Origin: an uncultured Clostridia bacterium
GTDB taxonomy: Bacteria > Bacillota > Clostridia > Christensenellales > CAG-138
Assembly (NCBI GenBank): GCA_937915925.1
Contig: CALGGM010000207.1
Location: forward strand, 1-28,426
DNA: 28,426 nucleotides
Direction: 5' to 3'
Part shown: one piece after another, positions 22,146 to 28,257 of the stretch
How the letters are laid out: every line of letters begins with the position of its first letter
How positions within the stretch are numbered: position 1 is the first letter of the stretch
Notes under the pieces: model-generated
The model's database searches: none
Seen by the model: only the letters and a program-made list of their open reading frames with translations
Told to the model about the DNA's origin: nothing
Translations under genes and position numbers: made by a program

Positions 22146-22589
22146 TTATGAATTCATTAATGCTCCAATGGCGAAAAAAACGAGCCAAGAGAGTCCTCCT
22201 ATCACATAATAGGCAATGCTGCTTGTAAACAGACTGCTCCTCTCCTTTTGCAGTTCTTTGACTTGTTCGAAATTGGATTCTGATGCAGCTTCTGTTTTAC
22301 TCTTTTTTCTTTCCACTAAAGCAAGCAGTAAGCAAATAGTTGCAATAATCATGCTTGCCAGTCCACAGATAGAAAGAATTGTTAGATTATAAGATGCTGT
22401 TGCTCCAACTTGTGCATGATAGTATCTTCCACTGATTGAGTTATATGATAATTTCTTTTCATAGATCCCATCTATTGTCCAAAATCCGGCGCAACTGGTA
22501 ATAACTAGTCCTATTTGTGAGATTATGAAACAGATCAATAATACTTTCTTTTTTGATTGTATACCTTTTATTCTTTCTTCCGTGTTCAT
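22146..22589 (-). CDS. AT-rich island membrane protein, three-gene operon, gene 3
   Basis: The product is 147 residues with membrane segments near 15-37, 67-90 and 122-143 and a charged, Lys/Glu-rich loop between the last two. The base composition is visibly AT-rich compared with genes on either side, suggesting acquisition by transfer. It starts at ATG 22589, with GGAG inside the end of the preceding gene only 5 nt away, so translation is probably coupled. No family was recognised. Together with the two zinc-finger genes upstream it forms a compact operon divergent from an XRE regulator. Confidence 0.78.
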   Translation of the reverse strand: MNTEERIKGIQSKKKVLLICFIISQIGLVITSCAGFWTIDGIYEKKLSYNSISGRYYHAQVGATASYNLTILSICGLASMIIATICLLLALVERKKSKTEAASESNFEQVKELQKERSSLFTSSIAYYVIGGLSWLVFFAIGALMNS

Positions 22590-22594
22590 AGAAA

Positions 22595-22834
22595 TTAGTC
22601 TCCTAAAGCATTGTTAAAATAGTTATCATAAGTGTATCCCTTTCCTCCGCACCAGGGACACCTTTCACCGTTGACTCTTCCACTGCCTCCACAATAGTTG
22701 CATTTTGCTTTCCTCTGACTGCTTCCCGAACTGCTTGAATCACCGCATAGGCAACTTCCACAGGACCCCAAGAGCAGAAGTGCCACAAGCACAATTACCA
22801 CTATCACAATAGTTCCGCTTTTTTTGTTTTCCAT
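22595..22834 (-). CDS. Membrane-anchored DnaJ-type zinc-finger mini-protein
   Basis: The product is 79 residues. A single membrane segment (about 8-24) is followed at once by a Cys cluster (CGSCLC, Cys25/28/30) and a Ser-rich spacer. Two CxxCGGxG motifs come next, CNYCGGSG (45-52) and CPWCGGKG (59-66), the zinc-knuckle pattern of the DnaJ central domain. It has no J domain, so it is not a chaperone cofactor of the usual kind. ATG 22834 has GGAG at a good distance; a longer in-frame start exists but lacks a ribosome site. It is the second gene of the AT-rich operon, 11 nt after the zinc-ribbon gene. Confidence 0.75.
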   Translation of the reverse strand: MENKKSGTIVIVVIVLVALLLLGSCGSCLCGDSSSSGSSQRKAKCNYCGGSGRVNGERCPWCGGKGYTYDNYFNNALGD

Positions 22835-22845
22835 ATCTTTCTCCT

Positions 22846-23244
22846 TTACCGTGTAACAAAAATTTCTTCTCGGTACTCCCATTTATTAAGAAAATTTCCG
22901 TCATTGTAAGTAATAACGACATACTTACTCTCTCCAGAATTCAATTCGACAGTGAATTCTGCGTTTCCGAAAATAGAGCCGTATTTTTCACATGACAGCT
23001 TTGCTATATGTTTCTTTCCGTCTGCTGGAACCACAAAGTCTTTATAGTAACCTCTGCTTAATCGAACAGTTTGACCTTCATAAGAGACCAACATGCCTAC
23101 ATTACCAATTAGCTTTAGGAATGTCCTTAATTCTACACGAAAAACACCTGCTGCAGCTGAACCTATAGGGCAACCGCAAAAAGGGCATGCTTTTGCTTGA
23201 TTTGACACTTCCCTGCCGCAATCTGGACACTTAATTAACGCCAT
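22846..23244 (-). CDS. Zinc-ribbon protein with a beta-rich C-terminal domain
   Basis: The product is 132 residues. The first 25 are a zinc ribbon, CPDCG (Cys6/Cys9) and CPFCG (Cys20/Cys23). From about residue 34 the protein is predicted to be mostly beta-strand with alternating hydrophobic residues (FRVELRTF, QTVRLSRG, KHIAKLSC, AEFTVELNSG), reminiscent of a small sandwich or PEGA-like domain, but the family is not identified. No membrane segment or signal is seen. ATG 23244 has GGAGG upstream. It is the first gene of the AT-rich operon, behind a promoter whose spacer holds a 16-bp operator. Confidence 0.75.
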   Translation of the reverse strand: MALIKCPDCGREVSNQAKACPFCGCPIGSAAAGVFRVELRTFLKLIGNVGMLVSYEGQTVRLSRGYYKDFVVPADGKKHIAKLSCEKYGSIFGNAEFTVELNSGESKYVVITYNDGNFLNKWEYREEIFVTR

Positions 23245-23274
23245 TGCATACCTCCAACTATTCTCACTAATTAT

Positions 23275-23303
23275 ATTTTAGTAAAGATATTTACTAATGT
23301 CAA
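23275..23303 (-). promoter_or_regulatory. Promoter of the AT-rich three-gene operon
   Basis: On the minus strand TTGACA (23303-23298), a 17-nt spacer and TAAAAT (23280-23275) form a near-consensus promoter. The first operator fills almost the whole spacer, so a bound regulator would block polymerase. Confidence 0.75.
23280..23295. promoter_or_regulatory. Operator 1 (AGTAAAGATATTTACT)
   Basis: AGTAAA and TTTACT are inverted around GATA. The second site is the exact reverse complement of this one, so the pair forms a larger inverted repeat. It is the likely binding site of the XRE protein encoded alongside. Confidence 0.7.
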
Positions 23304-23304
23304 T

Positions 23305-23320
23305 AGTAAATATCTTTACT
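23305..23320. promoter_or_regulatory. Operator 2 (AGTAAATATCTTTACT)
   Basis: This is the exact reverse complement of operator 1, 25 bp centre to centre. It lies just upstream of the minus-strand -35 and 39 nt before the XRE start, so it could also control the regulator gene. Confidence 0.7.
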
Positions 23321-23358
23321 GTTGTATGCTGTCAAAAAAAGATGGAAAGAATAAAGTT

Positions 23359-23559
23359 ATGGATTATCAGAAACGATTACGTGATTTGCGGGAAGATCAC
23401 GATAAAACACAGGCAGAGATTGCAGAAATACTTGGTACTTCGCAAACAATGTATGCTCGCTATGAACGTGGAGCAAGTGAACTGCCAATTCGACATCTCA
23501 TAAAGCTTGCAGACTATTATGGGATTACAACCGATTATCTTCTATGCAGAGAAAAATGA
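23359..23559 (+). CDS. Small XRE-family helix-turn-helix regulator
   Basis: The product is 66 residues and consists of one Cro/C1-type helix-turn-helix (about residues 17-38: TQAEIAEILGTSQTMYARYERG) with the usual final helices (ADYYGITTDYLL). ATG 23359 gives the typical family N-terminus; an in-frame ATG at 23326 would add 11 residues. It is AT-rich like the divergent operon, and the operators between them suggest it represses that operon and perhaps itself. No sensor domain is present, so the inducing signal must act on this small protein directly or through another factor. Confidence 0.85.
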   Translation: MDYQKRLRDLREDHDKTQAEIAEILGTSQTMYARYERGASELPIRHLIKLADYYGITTDYLLCREK

Positions 23560-23582
23560 CTATAAGAAAGAATAAATGACGA

Positions 23583-23608
23583 ACCCGATTGCTGTTTAGC
23601 AGTCGGGT
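23583..23608 (+). terminator. Hairpin after the XRE gene, possible weak terminator
   Basis: ACCCGATTGCT and AGCAGTCGGGT form an 11-bp stem with one wobble pair. It is followed by CCATTCTC, not a T-run, so termination may be weak. Confidence 0.5.
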
Positions 23609-23670
23609 CCATTCTCACAAATGTATAATTGTTCGGTTCAAATTGAAATCCCCCTTGCCAGAATGCTTCG

Positions 23671-23897
23671 GAATTCGTGTTTTCGCGACGGAGCTATACT
23701 AACGTATGCGACCGAAGATGGCGACGCGCGGGAAGCGTGCGACGTCACCGCTGTAACGGAGCGAAGCGGAGTGGTTAAGAAAACGCGGATAATTTGCGGC
23801 GAAATAATAAAAAGAAAGGGTGCTCTTGCGCCCTTTCTTCCGACAAGTATTCATTTCAATTATGTCGCCGCAAATGGTCTGACCCCTTTTGCGACAG
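23671..23897 (+). repeat. Element E, copy 2 (about 227 bp)
   Basis: The left end (GAATTCGTGTTTTCGCGACGG), the GAAATAATA stretch, the AAAGGGTGC/GCGCCCTTT hairpin and the right end (GGTCTGACCCCTTTTGCGACAG) match copy 1 at 12688-12911. The core carries module M2 instead of M1. The small hairpin near the left end is ATAC-TAAC-GTAT here, with loop bases changed and the stem kept. Confidence 0.8.
23718..23773 (+). repeat. Dispersed repeat module M2, copy 2 (inside element E)
   Basis: This is close to 90% identical by eye to the free-standing copy at 9831-9886, and it ends in the same GCGAAGCGGAGTG. Confidence 0.8.
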
Positions 23898-23902
23898 TCT
23901 GA

Positions 23903-23927
23903 AACGGAGATCGCGAGGATCTCCGTT
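23903..23927. repeat. AACGGAGATC hairpin, copy 2
   Basis: AACGGAGATC (23903-23912) and GATCTCCGTT (23918-23927) repeat the hairpin at 21834-21858. It lies 14 nt from the stop of the DtxR-family gene; no T-run follows on either strand. Confidence 0.75.
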
Positions 23928-23941
23928 CGATCCGTATTCTC

Positions 23942-24322
23942 TTATTCGGGCAGCTCTCCGTGCTCGGCAAGATGCCGCTTGATCGCGGAAAACGACGCTT
24001 CGCTGATGTAATGCTCCATCTTGCAGGCGTCGTCCGTGGCGGTCTTCTCGTCCACGCCGAGGCACATCAGGATCTTTGAGAGCACGTTGTGCCGTTCGTA
24101 GATGCGCTCCGCGACTTCCCTGCCGCTGTCCGTCAGCGTGATATGTCCAAGCGTGTCGATGCTGATGTACCCGCCCTTTTTCAGGATCCCCATCGCGCGG
24201 CTGACCGACGGCTTCGAAAACGACATGCTCTCCGCCACGTCGACCGAGCGCACCGCGCTCTTCTCCCGCGACAGGATCAGGATCGTTTCAAGATACATTT
24301 CTCCGGATTCAAACAGCGACAT
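23942..24322 (-). CDS. DtxR/MntR-family metal-dependent repressor, Fe-type ligands
   Basis: The product is 126 residues. An N-terminal winged helix (about 8-65) is followed by the dimerisation and metal domain. Ligand positions read Met9, Glu12, His78, Cys100, Glu103 and His104. In Mn-sensing MntR the first and fourth are Asp and Glu, while in Fe-sensing DtxR/IdeR they are Met and Cys, so this protein matches the iron type. It lacks the C-terminal SH3-like domain of full DtxR. With Fe2+ bound it should repress the divergent feo operon through the GTTAGC palindromes. ATG 24322 follows AGAGGA. Confidence 0.9.
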   Translation of the reverse strand: MSLFESGEMYLETILILSREKSAVRSVDVAESMSFSKPSVSRAMGILKKGGYISIDTLGHITLTDSGREVAERIYERHNVLSKILMCLGVDEKTATDDACKMEHYISEASFSAIKRHLAEHGELPE

Positions 24323-24351
24323 CGGCTCATCCTCTTTTCGGGTTTTTCTTC

Positions 24352-24380
24352 ATTATAGCGAAAACCGCCCCAAAAAGCAA
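24352..24380 (-). promoter_or_regulatory. Promoter of the DtxR-family gene
   Basis: On the minus strand TTGCTT (24380-24375), a 17-nt spacer and TATAAT (24357-24352) lie 30 nt before the start codon. No GTTAGC palindrome lies in this promoter. Confidence 0.7.
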
Positions 24381-24416
24381 GCCAATCGTATATTGTAAAA
24401 AAGTCGAGAAATTTAC

Positions 24417-24445
24417 TTGACATTTGCGTGCACGGTGCGTATAAT
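24417..24445 (+). promoter_or_regulatory. Consensus promoter of the feo operon
   Basis: TTGACA (24417-24422), a 17-nt spacer and TATAAT (24440-24445) match the vegetative consensus perfectly. The first iron operator begins 10 nt downstream, at the expected transcription start. Confidence 0.88.
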
Positions 24446-24454
24446 GCGTCCGAA

Positions 24455-24472
24455 GGTTAGCGTGAGCTAACC
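24455..24472. promoter_or_regulatory. Iron operator 1 (GGTTAGC-GTGA-GCTAACC)
   Basis: A perfect 7-bp inverted repeat with a 4-nt centre, placed at about +3 of the feo transcript. The half-site resembles that of the DtxR box, but the spacer is longer. Confidence 0.75.
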
Positions 24473-24490
24473 AATTATTCGACCGTTCGA

Positions 24491-24506
24491 TTAGCGTCAG
24501 CTAACC
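24491..24506. promoter_or_regulatory. Iron operator 2 (TTAGC-GTCA-GCTAA)
   Basis: A second copy of the same palindrome, 34 bp from the first, with an imperfect outer pair on the left. It lies 25 nt upstream of the first feoA start. Confidence 0.7.
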
Positions 24507-24531
24507 GATTCGGAGGTTGGGAGGGATTCAA

Positions 24532-24744
24532 ATGATGCCTCTGGTATTTGCTAATGACGGAGAGGTCAACGTGATCCGCAGCATCAAGGGAACGGACGAG
24601 ATCCGTCACCATCTGAGCAATCTGGGCTTTGTGGTGGGCGGAACGGTACAGATCGTTTCCCGCATGGGCGGCAACGTGATCGTGAACGTCAAGGAATCGC
24701 GCATTGCCATCGACGAGAAGATGGCGCAGAAAATCTTGATTTAA
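24532..24744 (+). CDS. feoA: FeoA family protein (first of two)
   Basis: The product is 70 residues with the SH3-like beta-barrel of FeoA: an opening segment ending in SIKGTDEIRHHLSNLGFVVG, then TVQIVSRMGGNVIVNVKESRIAID. FeoA is cytoplasmic and is thought to assist or regulate the FeoB iron channel. This copy is more divergent than the second at its N-terminus (MMPLVFAND). ATG 24532 follows GGGAGGG at 24519-24525. It is the first gene of the operon, just after the two iron operators. Confidence 0.9.
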   Translation: MMPLVFANDGEVNVIRSIKGTDEIRHHLSNLGFVVGGTVQIVSRMGGNVIVNVKESRIAIDEKMAQKILI

Positions 24745-24755
24745 GGAGGATGCAA

Positions 24756-24980
24756 ATGAGAACGTTAAGAGACGCAAAGATCGGCGAAACGGTCAAGGTC
24801 AGGAAGCTCACGGGTGAAGGCGCAGTCAAACGCCGCATCATGGACATGGGCATCACCAAGGGCATCGAGGTGTATGTCCGTAAGGTCGCGCCGCTCGGCG
24901 ATCCCGTCGAGGTCACGGTTCGCGGATACGAGCTTTCCCTTCGCAAAGCGGACGCGGAAATGATCGAAATCGACGAGTAA
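24756..24980 (+). CDS. feoA: FeoA family protein (second of two)
   Basis: The product is 74 residues with the classic FeoA pattern: LRDAKIGETVKVRKLTGEGAVKRRIMDMGITKG, then VAPLGDPVEVTVRGYELSLRKADAEMI. The R-R-x-x-D-M-G-I-x-x-G core is the family hallmark. A tandem pair of FeoA proteins ahead of FeoB is common in Clostridia, and the two may form a mixed complex. ATG 24756 has AAGGAGGA upstream and lies 11 nt after the first feoA. Confidence 0.93.
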   Translation: MRTLRDAKIGETVKVRKLTGEGAVKRRIMDMGITKGIEVYVRKVAPLGDPVEVTVRGYELSLRKADAEMIEIDE

Positions 24981-24988
24981 GTTCGGAA

Positions 24989-25012
24989 CAAAGGGCATCA
25001 CGCCTATTTTTT
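24989..25012 (+). terminator. Possible weak attenuator between feoA and feoB
   Basis: A short GGGC/GCC hairpin near 24993-25004 is followed by TATTTTTTA. The stem is only three or four pairs, so it may pause rather than stop polymerase. It lies just before the third iron operator. Confidence 0.35.
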
Positions 25013-25022
25013 ACAAAGCAAT

Positions 25023-25040
25023 GGTTAGCATTTGCTAACG
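25023..25040. promoter_or_regulatory. Iron operator 3 (GTTAGC-ATTT-GCTAAC)
   Basis: A perfect 6-bp inverted repeat with a 4-nt centre ends 16 nt before the feoB start, immediately upstream of its GAGGAGG ribosome site. A site here would permit separate control of feoB within the operon, for example by roadblock, or via a weak internal promoter (TTTACA at 25010-25015). Confidence 0.7.
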
Positions 25041-25055
25041 ATAGAGGAGGAATTT

Positions 25056-27560
25056 ATGAGTATTCGCATTGCCCTCGCGGGCAACCCGAACAGCGGCAAA
25101 ACGACCCTGTTCAACGCGCTGACCGGCTCGAACCAGTTCGTCGGCAACTGGCCGGGCGTCACCGTGGAAAAGAAGGAAGGCAAACTGAAGAACCACAGCG
25201 ACGTGATCATCACGGACCTGCCCGGTATCTATTCCCTGTCCCCCTACACGCTCGAGGAAGTCGTCGCAAGAAACTACCTCATCAACGAGCGTCCGGACGC
25301 GATTTTAAACATCGTGGACGGCTCGAACCTTGAGCGCAACCTGTACCTCACCACGCAGCTCGTCGAGCTCGGCATTCCGGTGGTCGTCGCCATCAACATG
25401 ATGGACGTCGTAAAGAAGAACGGCGACAAGATCGACACGAAGCGTCTTTCCGAGCAGATCGGCTGCAAGATCGTCGAGATCTCCGCGCTGAAGGGCACGG
25501 GCATCACCGAGGCTGCCGAGGAAGCGATCAAGGCTGCGCAGAGCAACGAAAGAACCGTTCCGCAGCATTCGTTCTCCGGTCCCGTCGAGCATGCGCTCGC
25601 GCACATCGAGGAAGCGGTCGTGCACGACATGCCCGAGGAGCAGCAGCGCTGGTATGCGATCAAGGTCTTTGAGCGCGACAGCAAGGTCATGGAAGGACTC
25701 AACATTTCCGAAGCAACCAAGGCGCACATCGAGCAGGACATCGCGGCTGCCGAGAAGGAGCTGGACGACGATGCGGAAAGCATCATCACCAACGAGCGCT
25801 ATGTGTACATCGGCACGGTCATCAAGACCTGCTACAAGAAAAAGAGCGCAGGCAAGCTCTCAACGTCCGACAAGATCGACCGCGTGGTCACCAACCGCTG
25901 GCTGGGTCTCCCGATCTTCGCGCTCGTGATGTTCCTCGTTTACTGGATCGCGATGGTCGGCGTCGGCGCACCGGCAACCGACTGGGCGAATGACGGCGTG
26001 TTCGGCGACGGCTACCACCTCGTCGGCATCGGTGACAGCGAAGCTGAGGAAGCGGCTGACGAGTACGCAGCGGCAACGACCGCACTCGCTGCTTACGGCT
26101 TTGAGTACGACACCGAAGACGAAGCGTTCGACGCAGATGCGGCGATCGCAGAGCTTAAGGCGTTCACCTCCGATGAAAAGACCGCCGTCACGCAGGTGCA
26201 GGACGAGGAAACCCTCGCGCTGTCCGATGTGACCGTGTACTTTGACGAGGTTCCCGAGGATGCGGACGAGGACGTCAACGCAATGTCGTTCAAGGACGCG
26301 ATCGGTTATTTCGAAGAGAAAGGCTTTGACGAACCCGACCCCGCGGATTACGGCGTATGGGTACCCGGCATTCCGGCGCTCGTCGATAAGCTGCTTCTGG
26401 ACAGCGAGGGCAACCTCCGCGTTCCCGAATGGCTCTACGGTCTGATCCAAGACGGTATCGTTGCCGGCGTCGGCGCGGTGCTCGGCTTTGTCCCGCAGAT
26501 GCTCGTTCTGTTCCTGATGCTCGCGTTCCTCGAAGCGTGCGGCTACATGGCGCGTATCGCGTTCGTGCTCGACCGTATCTTCCGTAGATTCGGTCTTTCC
26601 GGCAAGTCCTTCATCCCGATGCTGATCGGCACCGGCTGCGGCATCCCGGGCATCATGGCTTCCCGTACGATCGAAAACGAGCGTGACCGCCGTATGACGA
26701 TCATGACCACCACCTTCATCCCCTGCGGCGCGAAGGTTCCGTTCATCGCCATGATCGCGGGCGCGATCTTCGGCGGCTCGCCGTGGGTCTCCGTCTCCGC
26801 GTACTTCATCGGCATGGCGGCTATCATCCTCTCCGGCATCATGCTGAAGAAGACCAAGATATTCGCAGGCGATCCCGCTCCGTTCGTCATGGAGCTTCCG
26901 GCGTACCACTGGCCGACCCTCGGCAATGTGCTCCGTTCCATGTGGGAGCGCGGCTGGTCCTTCATTAAGAAGGCGGGCACGATCATCCTTCTGTCCACGA
27001 TCGTCGTCTGGTTCCTCTCCCGCTTCGGCTGGAACGAAGGCGCGTTCGGTATGCTCGAGGAGGATGCGATCGAGTTCTCGATCCTCGGCTACATCGGTCG
27101 TGCGATCCAGTGGCTGTTTGCACCGCTCGGCTGGGGCGAATGGCGTGCGGTCGTCGCGTCCATCACGGGTCTTGTCGCGAAGGAGAACATCGTCGGCACG
27201 ATGGGCGTTCTCTACGGCGGCACGGAAACCTATGCGGCACTGGCTGAAGCAATGCCCGGCGTGATCGGCTTCTCGTTCCTCGTGTTCAACCTGCTGTGCG
27301 CACCGTGCTTCGCGGCTATCGGCGCGATCAAGCGCGAGATGAACAGCGCAAAGTGGACGTGGTTCGCGATCGGCTATCAGACCCTGTTCGCCTATGCGAT
27401 CGCTCTGATGATCTACCAGTTCGGCAGCATCTTCACCGGCAGCGTCAACGTGATCGGTCTGATCGCGGCGATCCTGGTGCTCGGCTTGTTCGTCTACATG
27501 CTGTTCTTCAAGAAGTATAAGGAAGCAACCACGCTGACCCAGAAGGTTCGCGTAAAGTAA
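25056..27560 (+). CDS. feoB: Ferrous iron transporter FeoB with an acidic insertion
   Basis: The product is 834 residues, larger than the usual 650-770. The N-terminal G-protein domain has G1 GNPNSGKT (9-16), G3 DLPG (54-57), G4 NMMD (114-117) and G5 SALKG (143-147), followed by a helical GDI-like region and polytopic membrane part. The gate motifs read IGTGCGIPG (Cys528), FIPCGAK (Cys557) and LLCAPCFAAIG (Cys748, Cys751). Between the first membrane segment (about 282-303) and the next (about 458-493) lies an extra stretch at about 320-437, rich in Asp, Glu and Ala, on the extracytoplasmic side. It may collect Fe2+ or mark a structural add-on. ATG 25056 follows GAGGAGG. Confidence 0.96.
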   Translation: MSIRIALAGNPNSGKTTLFNALTGSNQFVGNWPGVTVEKKEGKLKNHSDVIITDLPGIYSLSPYTLEEVVARNYLINERPDAILNIVDGSNLERNLYLTTQLVELGIPVVVAINMMDVVKKNGDKIDTKRLSEQIGCKIVEISALKGTGITEAAEEAIKAAQSNERTVPQHSFSGPVEHALAHIEEAVVHDMPEEQQRWYAIKVFERDSKVMEGLNISEATKAHIEQDIAAAEKELDDDAESIITNERYVYIGTVIKTCYKKKSAGKLSTSDKIDRVVTNRWLGLPIFALVMFLVYWIAMVGVGAPATDWANDGVFGDGYHLVGIGDSEAEEAADEYAAATTALAAYGFEYDTEDEAFDADAAIAELKAFTSDEKTAVTQVQDEETLALSDVTVYFDEVPEDADEDVNAMSFKDAIGYFEEKGFDEPDPADYGVWVPGIPALVDKLLLDSEGNLRVPEWLYGLIQDGIVAGVGAVLGFVPQMLVLFLMLAFLEACGYMARIAFVLDRIFRRFGLSGKSFIPMLIGTGCGIPGIMASRTIENERDRRMTIMTTTFIPCGAKVPFIAMIAGAIFGGSPWVSVSAYFIGMAAIILSGIMLKKTKIFAGDPAPFVMELPAYHWPTLGNVLRSMWERGWSFIKKAGTIILLSTIVVWFLSRFGWNEGAFGMLEEDAIEFSILGYIGRAIQWLFAPLGWGEWRAVVASITGLVAKENIVGTMGVLYGGTETYAALAEAMPGVIGFSFLVFNLLCAPCFAAIGAIKREMNSAKWTWFAIGYQTLFAYAIALMIYQFGSIFTGSVNVIGLIAAILVLGLFVYMLFFKKYKEATTLTQKVRVK

Positions 27561-27569
27561 GAAACCGAA

Positions 27570-27598
27570 GCCGCCGCTTCACACGTCGGGGCGGCGGC
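27570..27598 (+). promoter_or_regulatory. GC-rich hairpin after feoB
   Basis: GCCGCCGC (27570-27577) pairs with GCGGCGGC (27591-27598) over a 13-nt loop. No T-run follows, so it is more likely a transcript-stability or processing element in the operon than a terminator. Confidence 0.5.
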
Positions 27599-27626
27599 AC
27601 AAATCTCATTGAAAGGAGTGAGCGAA

Positions 27627-27815
27627 ATGTTTGAATGGATTCAGAACAATCTTTTAACCATCGGTATCCTTGTTGTGCTTGCGGCGATCGTTTTTGCCAT
27701 TGTTTTTTCACTGATCCGAGACAAGCGCAAGGGACGCTCCTCCTGCGGAAACAACTGCGCGCATTGCGCCATGGCGGGCAAATGTCACGCGCAGGCAACG
27801 GAGGGTAAAAGATGA
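27627..27815 (+). CDS. FeoB-associated Cys-rich membrane protein
   Basis: The product is 62 residues. A single membrane segment (about 9-30) is followed by a basic stretch and a C-terminal Cys cluster, Cys40, Cys44, Cys47 and Cys53 (CGNNCAHCAMAGKC). This is the layout of the small protein family that follows feoB in many Bacillota. With the segment as an N-terminal anchor, the positive-inside rule would put the Cys tail in the cytoplasm, where it could take Fe2+ from the FeoB exit; this is an inference. ATG 27627 has GAAAGGAG upstream. Its stop overlaps the next start by 4 nt. Confidence 0.88.
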   Translation: MFEWIQNNLLTIGILVVLAAIVFAIVFSLIRDKRKGRSSCGNNCAHCAMAGKCHAQATEGKR

Positions 27816-28066
27816 TTCAAACGACATTGAAGATCGACGGCATGGCGTGCTCCATGTGCGAGGCGCATATCAACGACGTCGTGCGCAAAACCGCCTCCGT
27901 CAAAAAGGTGACCTCGTCCCATAAGAAGGGCGAAACCGTCATCCTGTCGGAAGCGCCGCTCGACCTCGACCGCCTCAGAAAGGCGATCGCCGAGACCGGC
28001 TACACGGTCGTTTCCGACTTCGCCGAGCCGCTCGAAAAGAAACGCCTTTTCCATTTCGGCAAATAA
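27812..28066 (+). CDS. Small heavy-metal-associated (HMA) domain protein
   Basis: The product is 84 residues and is one HMA domain with GMACSMC (Cys13/Cys16 region) and a short basic tail. Such proteins normally carry Cu+ to a P-type ATPase or regulator. It is translated from an ATG that overlaps the stop of the Cys-rich peptide (ATGA), so it belongs to the iron operon. A copA operon lies about 22 kb away, and this could be its chaperone, or it could serve iron here. The gene is followed by a strong terminator. Confidence 0.88.
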   Translation: MIQTTLKIDGMACSMCEAHINDVVRKTASVKKVTSSHKKGETVILSEAPLDLDRLRKAIAETGYTVVSDFAEPLEKKRLFHFGK

Positions 28067-28077
28067 CCCCAAATAGC

Positions 28078-28105
28078 AAAAAAGGACGCCCCCGCGTCCT
28101 TTTTT
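28078..28105 (+). terminator. Intrinsic terminator of the feo operon
   Basis: GGACGC (28084-28089) and GCGTCC (28094-28099) form the stem. Flanking A6 and T6 runs extend the pairing and supply the T-tract. Confidence 0.9.
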
Positions 28106-28140
28106 CGTGCCCTCTACCCTACGAACCGTTTGTACCCCAA

Positions 28141-28192
28141 AAGGCTTCTCCTTGAGAAGAAGCTGGCACCGATAGGTGACTGATGAGGTGTC
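28141..28192 (+). repeat. Family A element, TGATGAGGTGTC type
   Basis: GGCTTCTCCTTGAGAAGAAGC is followed by a CACC/GGTG hairpin and the tag TGATGAGGTGTC, the same layout as 10007-10058. Confidence 0.75.
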
Positions 28193-28215
28193 ACTTGAAC
28201 CGCACGAAACTTCAC

Positions 28216-28243
28216 GGGACGCCGAGGTCGGCGTCCCCTACAT
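28216..28243. repeat. Family C inverted repeat
   Basis: GGGACGCC and GGCGTCCC pair around GAGGTC, followed by CTACATG. Compared with 9945-9973, paired bases differ on both arms, so the stem is maintained. Confidence 0.7.
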
Positions 28244-28257
28244 GTCGTTGCCAAGTT

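Larger units (their letters stand above)
23560..23941. repeat. Non-coding region with hairpin and element E copy 2
   Basis: No gene is supported. It holds a hairpin after the XRE gene (23583-23608), element E copy 2 (23671-23897), an AACGGAGATC hairpin (23903-23927) and the 3' flank of the DtxR-family gene. An open frame across 23621-23902 is a product of the repeat. Confidence 0.7.

Noticed and set aside
23621..23902. Small protein gene between the XRE and DtxR-family genes
   Set aside because: The frame coincides with element E copy 2 and is not preserved in copy 1, so it is not coding.
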